Below, piece after piece: positions 60,373-64,000 of a stretch of 64,000 bases of DNA. Below the pieces are notes generated by a model. That model made no database searches. It was not told where the DNA came from and was given only the letters and a program-made list of their open reading frames with translations. This stretch comes from Neisseria chenwenguii (GTDB lineage: Bacteria; Pseudomonadota; Gammaproteobacteria; Burkholderiales; Neisseriaceae): contig NZ_CP022278.1 in assembly GCF_002216145.1 (NCBI RefSeq), forward strand, positions 1,240,001 through 1,304,000. Reading direction: 5' to 3'. Both the position numbers and the translations under genes were made by a program. How positions within the stretch are numbered: the stretch's first letter is position 1; each line of letters opens with the position of its first letter.

Positions 60373-61104
60373 ATGCCGAGTGCCATTATTGTTGAAGACG
60401 AAGTGCTTGCCGCCGAGCGGCTGCGGGTATTGTTGGAAGAAAGCGGCGTCGTGCTGCTCAAAGTGTTCCACCACGCCCAGCCCGCACTCGACTGGCTTGC
60501 CGTACACGAAGCCGACATCGTATTTGCCGACATCGGCCTGCCCGAAATTACCGGCCTCGAATTGGTCGAACGTATCAAACGCGTCGCCAAACGCCAGCCC
60601 GAAATCATCTTCACCACCGCCTACGAAGAACACGCCCTGCGTGCATTCGAGCTGGCGGCGGTCGATTACCTGCTCAAACCCATCAAACTCACCCGTCTTC
60701 AGACGGCATTAGAGCGGGTCAGCAAAAAATATCAGGAAAAAGCCGACGACTTTACCCACTTCAAAGTCTTCAGCCGCGACCGCATGATGGAAATCCCCTG
60801 GCAGCAGGCGCGCTACCTCTTGGCTGAAAACAAAACTGTGTATCTCTACACCGGCGACGGCATCAGCTACGACCTGCCCAAAACCCTGCTGTATTGGGAA
60901 GAACTGCTCGGCGACAAAGTCATCCGCGTCCACCGCAACGCGCTTGTGTTCCGCCACACCCTCGACTGTCTGATCCGCATGGACGATGAAGAAGACGAAA
61001 GCAACGCCACATGGTGTGCCAAAGTATTGGACGTCGAAAAACCCCTCGCCGTCAGCCGCCGCCAGCTCGCCGCCATCCGCCGCGTATTGAAAGACAAGAC
61101 GTAA
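60373..61104 (+). CDS. LytTR-type response regulator (AlgR-like)
   Basis: A 243-residue response regulator. The receiver domain (residues 1-120) has the acidic pair ED at 9-10, the phospho-acceptor Asp53 in VFADIGLP, Thr in FTTAYEEHALRAF and Lys in LLKPI. The C-terminal LytTR DNA-binding domain (about 140-240) has the usual end VHRNALV-RH. No sensor kinase lies nearby, which is common for this neisserial gene. An AT-rich stretch upstream (60202-60372) may hold its promoter. Confidence 0.9.
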   Translation: MPSAIIVEDEVLAAERLRVLLEESGVVLLKVFHHAQPALDWLAVHEADIVFADIGLPEITGLELVERIKRVAKRQPEIIFTTAYEEHALRAFELAAVDYLLKPIKLTRLQTALERVSKKYQEKADDFTHFKVFSRDRMMEIPWQQARYLLAENKTVYLYTGDGISYDLPKTLLYWEELLGDKVIRVHRNALVFRHTLDCLIRMDDEEDESNATWCAKVLDVEKPLAVSRRQLAAIRRVLKDKT

Positions 61105-61111
61105 CAAACAG

Positions 61112-61136
61112 AAACCCTGCCCGAGCGCAGGGTTTT
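61112..61136 (+). terminator. Terminator after the response regulator
   Basis: AAACCCTGC, 6-base loop, GCAGGGTTTT. A reduced copy of the uptake sequence follows. Confidence 0.8.
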
Positions 61137-61357
61137 ACTTTTTCAGACGGCTTTTGACGCTCCGTGAAGTTTCGACCTTTTGTCGGATTCGAGAATCCGG
61201 ACTACGGTGCAGCCGATTTTCGATACAATCTTTTGTCGTTCTTACCATCTGTCCTCCTGTAAAGAGTAGGGAGCGAGGGCAGATTACAGCAGTCCGACCG
61301 CTGCCGATTTTGAGCCAAACCGAAGCTGAAAGCCAAAATAATAAGGAGTACCGCATA

Positions 61358-62029
61358 ATGTCATTGGAAATCTACCTTGTCCGCCACGGAAAAACCGTAT
61401 TCAACACCACAGGACGCCTGCAAGGATGGAGCGATTCGCCGCTTTTACCCGAGGGTCGTCAAGCTGCGGAAGACTTAGGACGTGCTCTGGCCGGCAAAGT
61501 AACCTTTGATGCCGCATTTTCCAGCCCCAGCCCGCGTGCCGCCGAAACTGCCCGGCTGATTCTGTCGGCCAAAGGGCAGGGCAGTCTGCCGTTGGAAACC
61601 ATAGACGAAATCCGCGAATACTGTTTCGGCGGTTTCGAGGGAGAGCTGCACGATGTTCTTCACTGCCGGATTGCCGCCGAACGGGGTTATCCCGATATGG
61701 AACGCTGGCTGGAAGCCTACCGCAGCGCCGACCGCCATTTACTTGCCGAAAGTGTCAGCCGTTCGGATCCGCTGGGTTTGGCGGAAAATGAAGCGCAATT
61801 CATGACGCGTCTGCAAGAAGGAATGCGGCTTATCGTACAAAAATCACCTGTCGGCGGGAAAGTGCTGGCGGTGTCACACGGAATGTCAATAACCGGAATC
61901 CTAAAAAGCATAAATCCGCAATCTACGCCATATAAAAGTATCAAAAATACAACAGTTTCAAGAATTTCATGTGAAAACGGTTTATGGTGTATTAGTACCA
62001 TCGGTGAAAGTTTCTTACATTCAAATTGA
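61358..62029 (+). CDS. Histidine phosphatase family protein
   Basis: A 223-residue phosphoglycerate mutase-like phosphatase. IYLVRHGKTVFNTTGRLQG carries the catalytic RHG, then SSPSPRAAETARLIL, the acid EIREYCFGGFEGEL and the second histidine in VSHGMSITGIL. Start chosen at 61358 after a strong AAGGAG; the frame upstream is not family-like. The last 30 residues come from AT-richer DNA. Substrate not known. Confidence 0.9.
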   Translation: MSLEIYLVRHGKTVFNTTGRLQGWSDSPLLPEGRQAAEDLGRALAGKVTFDAAFSSPSPRAAETARLILSAKGQGSLPLETIDEIREYCFGGFEGELHDVLHCRIAAERGYPDMERWLEAYRSADRHLLAESVSRSDPLGLAENEAQFMTRLQEGMRLIVQKSPVGGKVLAVSHGMSITGILKSINPQSTPYKSIKNTTVSRISCENGLWCISTIGESFLHSN

Positions 62030-62056
62030 ATACTCTTGAAATTCAAGCAAAAAGCA

Positions 62057-62088
62057 TAGGCCGTCTGAAAACTGTTCATGACGGCCTA
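62057..62088 (+). terminator. Imperfect hairpin after the phosphatase gene
   Basis: TAGGCCGT and ACGGCCTA enclose CTGAAAACTGTTCATG. Confidence 0.6.
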
Positions 62089-62501
62089 TATGTTTACAAG
62101 GAAATTAAATACTGAAGATTGGGGAAATATCGGCATATAAGTTTGAAAACATGTATATCAAATAATAATGTGAAAAGTTTGATATGCTTTTATCATTATT
62201 GTTTGTGCTGATTATCCCTGGTTTGATTAGTAATTTTTAATGAAAAAATCAATGCAATAAAAAAATAAAATAATTGAAAAGTTTCGCTTACATATAATAG
62301 AATTTGTTTTTCTAGATTAAGTTTAGTACATATTTGTTTTAACTTAATTTTTTTGGTCTAAATATAACCTGCATCCCGGCAAAACCGTTTATTTTGAATT
62401 AAGTGGTAGTAATTTTAGATAATCGGTAGTTTAATGTCAATAACATTATGCGGAGGCGTTGTGTTATGTTTATATCTTTATATATTATCAGGGAGATAAT
62501 T
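62089..62501. other. AT-rich upstream region of the YadA-like gene
   Basis: About 410 bases of strongly AT-rich DNA without genes. A TATAAT lies at 62293-62298. I see no tetranucleotide or homopolymer tract of the kind that makes nadA phase-variable. A ribosome binding site GGGAGATAATT precedes the start codon at 62502. The composition suggests import or silencing protein binding. Confidence 0.5.
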
Positions 62502-63755
62502 ATGAATCGTAAAACACACACTACCCAACAGGGTGTGGCAAGCAAAAAACTGGTTGCTGTTTTGGCTGCCGTCGGCGTAATGACGACTGCTGCTTTCGCT
62601 GCCGACCTCAACCTCTCCAAGTACGTCAAACTGACCGGTGGTTCAGCCTTAGGCGATGCAACCGCAACCGGTATCAATGCGACCGCTATCGGCAATAAAG
62701 CTGCTGCCAACGGTCAAGGCGCATATGCCGCAGGTGCAAACTCTACTGCAACCGGAAATGCCGCTCTGTCTTCCGGTTCTTACTCAAATGCAAACGGTAC
62801 TGCCGCTGCTGCATTCGGTAACTGGGCGCAAGCCACTGCCAACCAAACAACTGCCGTAGGCCAACACGCCAAAGCAACCAACTCAAGCGCAACTGCCGTA
62901 GGCTCTGCTTCAAATGCAAGCGGTATTTCTTCTGCTGCCTTCGGTACTGCCGCAACTGCTTCCGGCGCTGTTTCCACCGCTCTGGGTCAAGGCGCTATCG
63001 CATCAGGTGCAAACTCAACCGCAACCGGCACTAAAGCCCGAGCAGCAGGCCTTGCTTCCGTCGCCAACGGTTCCGGTGCATTGGCCAGCGGCAACTACGC
63101 CGTTGCAACCGGTTCTGCTTCGCAAGCAACCGGTGCAGCCAGCGTTGCAGCAGGTTTGCAATCTAAAGCAACCGGCGGTCAGGCTGTTGCCATCGGCCGT
63201 AACGCTCAAGCAAGCGAAGAAAACTCTGTTGCTTTAGGCTCTAACTCTACTACCGCTGCCGCTGTCGGCACCAATTCTGCAACTGTTAACGGCGTATCTT
63301 ATGGCGGTTTTGCCGGTACCAACCCTGTTGCTACTGTAAGCGTGGGTTCTTCAGGTTCCGAACGCACTGTAACCAATGTGGCAGCAGGCCGCATTACTGC
63401 CGACTCTACCGATGCTATCAACGGCAGCCAACTTTATCAGGTAGCTAATGGTCTGCAACAGCAAATTATCAACAACAACGGCGACATCAACGGCCTGAAA
63501 GAGCGTGTGGACGACATGGATAAAGACCTGCGTGCCGGTATCGCCGGTGCGACTGCGATGGCTTTCCTGCAACGTCCGAACGAAGCAGGTAAGAGCCAAG
63601 TATCTGCCGCTGTCGGCGGTTACCGTGGTCAACAAGCCGTTGCTGTCGGCTATGCGCGTAATTCTGACAACAACAAATGGTCTATCAAAACCGGCGTCGG
63701 CGTGGATACCCAAAAACACGTCAACTGGGGCGGCAGCGTAGGCTATCAGTGGTAA
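62502..63755 (+). CDS. Short YadA-like trimeric autotransporter
   Basis: A 417-residue type Vc autotransporter. An N-terminal signal region (SKKLVAVLAAVGVMTTAAFAA) is followed by a head of about 14-residue left-handed repeats (ATAIGNKAAANGQGAYAAGAN, ATAVGSASNASG and so on, residues 45-260), a neck, a short coiled-coil stalk (TDAINGSQLYQVANGLQQQI to KERVDDMDKDLRAGIAG) and the YadA anchor (SAAVGGYRGQQAVAVGYARN to GSVGYQW). Trimers bind host matrix or other cells. Very short stalk for the family. The ending W is typical of outer membrane barrels. A lipoprotein gene follows after 62 bases. Confidence 0.92.
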   Translation: MNRKTHTTQQGVASKKLVAVLAAVGVMTTAAFAADLNLSKYVKLTGGSALGDATATGINATAIGNKAAANGQGAYAAGANSTATGNAALSSGSYSNANGTAAAAFGNWAQATANQTTAVGQHAKATNSSATAVGSASNASGISSAAFGTAATASGAVSTALGQGAIASGANSTATGTKARAAGLASVANGSGALASGNYAVATGSASQATGAASVAAGLQSKATGGQAVAIGRNAQASEENSVALGSNSTTAAAVGTNSATVNGVSYGGFAGTNPVATVSVGSSGSERTVTNVAAGRITADSTDAINGSQLYQVANGLQQQIINNNGDINGLKERVDDMDKDLRAGIAGATAMAFLQRPNEAGKSQVSAAVGGYRGQQAVAVGYARNSDNNKWSIKTGVGVDTQKHVNWGGSVGYQW

Positions 63756-63817
63756 GAAACCATGCGGGCCGTTTTTCAGACGGTCTGCGTTGAAGAATTA
63801 TGTGAAAGGAAAAAATC

Positions 63818-64000
63818 ATGAAATTATCAGTAATCGCATTGCCTGTAATCGCTGCTCTGGCGCTGTCTGCCTGTAACTTGAGCAAAGTGACCAAAGAAGG
63901 TACGACCGACAATCCGGTATGGCCTGAAGTCAATAAAACGACTTTCCGCCACAACGGTACTCAAGACGGCACTTGGCCGAACTGGGACAACGTGCGCCAA
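63818..64000 (+). CDS. Lipoprotein, N-terminal part
   Basis: The first 61 codons, cut by the window end. MKLSVIALPVIAALALSACN is a lipoprotein signal with the lipobox LSAC; the mature part begins NLSKVTKEGTTDNPVWPEV. The gene lies directly after the YadA-like adhesin with AAAGGAAAAA before the ATG. In Salmonella an inner membrane lipoprotein gene (sadB) is paired with the trimeric autotransporter sadA; a similar pairing is possible, but the family cannot be told from this part. Confidence 0.7.
   Translation, partial: MKLSVIALPVIAALALSACNLSKVTKEGTTDNPVWPEVNKTTFRHNGTQDGTWPNWDNVRQ

Noticed and set aside
62743..63237. Alternative frames within the YadA-like head repeats
   Set aside because: Repetitive DNA keeps other frames open; their translations are low-complexity Gln/Pro/Leu runs.
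1..64000. CRISPR array
   Set aside because: The frequent short repeats are uptake sequences and dRS3, irregularly spaced and in both orientations; no array of regular spacers exists.
1..64000. tRNA genes in intergenic regions
   Set aside because: No cloverleaf with GGTTCGA-type T arm and CCA-ready acceptor was found in the gaps I read.

Overview
The window is chromosomal DNA of a Neisseria species. The 12-base DNA uptake sequence of the genus is present dozens of times in both usual forms (AGGCCGTCTGAA and ATGCCGTCTGAA), very often as inverted pairs that form hairpins at gene ends. dRS3 repeats (ATTCCC-N8-GGGAAT), a Correia-like miniature element and neisserial gene families (LysM protein, TamA/TamB, Mla system, fused PabB/PabC) support this. 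Base composition is GC-rich, which fits a commensal species, but I cannot name one. No tRNA, rRNA operon, prophage or CRISPR array was found.

Layout. 1-6.6 kb: end of rsgA, a broken DUF3841 gene, xseB-ispA, a frameshifted hxlR-type regulator, DUF896 and pirin genes, RNase P RNA, then a small locus that looks like a type I toxin-antitoxin module, and a DUF533/TerB gene. 6.6-13 kb: tannase-family esterase, FUSC membrane protein, two sodium-coupled amino acid transporters. 13-20 kb: tamA and tamB. 20-27 kb: def, LysM protein, a two-helix membrane protein, an AI-2E family permease, a Correia-like element, mgtE, metR. 27.4-31.9 kb: an AT-richer block of six genes carrying uptake sequences of other Neisseriaceae genera, probably imported; two of its genes are broken. 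32-41.5 kb: NIF3-like protein, the cytochrome bc1 operon petABC, pabB-pabC fusion, ppk2, an LTA-synthase-like phosphotransferase. 41.5-42.2 kb: a double-glycine-leader bacteriocin-like peptide followed by a small membrane protein that may give immunity. 42.3-44.7 kb: hslO, an M23 peptidase, a nitroreductase. 45-49.5 kb: the mla phospholipid transport genes, with an RDD pseudogene between mlaF and mlaE. 49.9-56.3 kb: HAD phosphatase, a broken ParA-like ATPase, rluC, and rne divergent from rluC. 56.4-64 kb: glnE, gluQ with a repeat inserted in its reading frame, a LytTR response regulator, a histidine phosphatase, a short YadA-like trimeric autotransporter and the start of a lipoprotein gene.

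How the genes work together. mlaA to mlaF keep the outer membrane asymmetric; tamA/tamB serve outer membrane protein or lipid traffic; petABC is the respiratory bc1 complex; rne and rluC are an old neighbour pair in RNA metabolism. At least six genes carry stop codons or frameshifts. The RDD gene, with three lesions, is certainly decayed; the single-lesion cases could be real mutations, phase states or sequencing errors.

Most interesting: the toxin-antitoxin-like locus beside rnpB, the bacteriocin/immunity pair, and the imported block with foreign uptake-sequence dialects.
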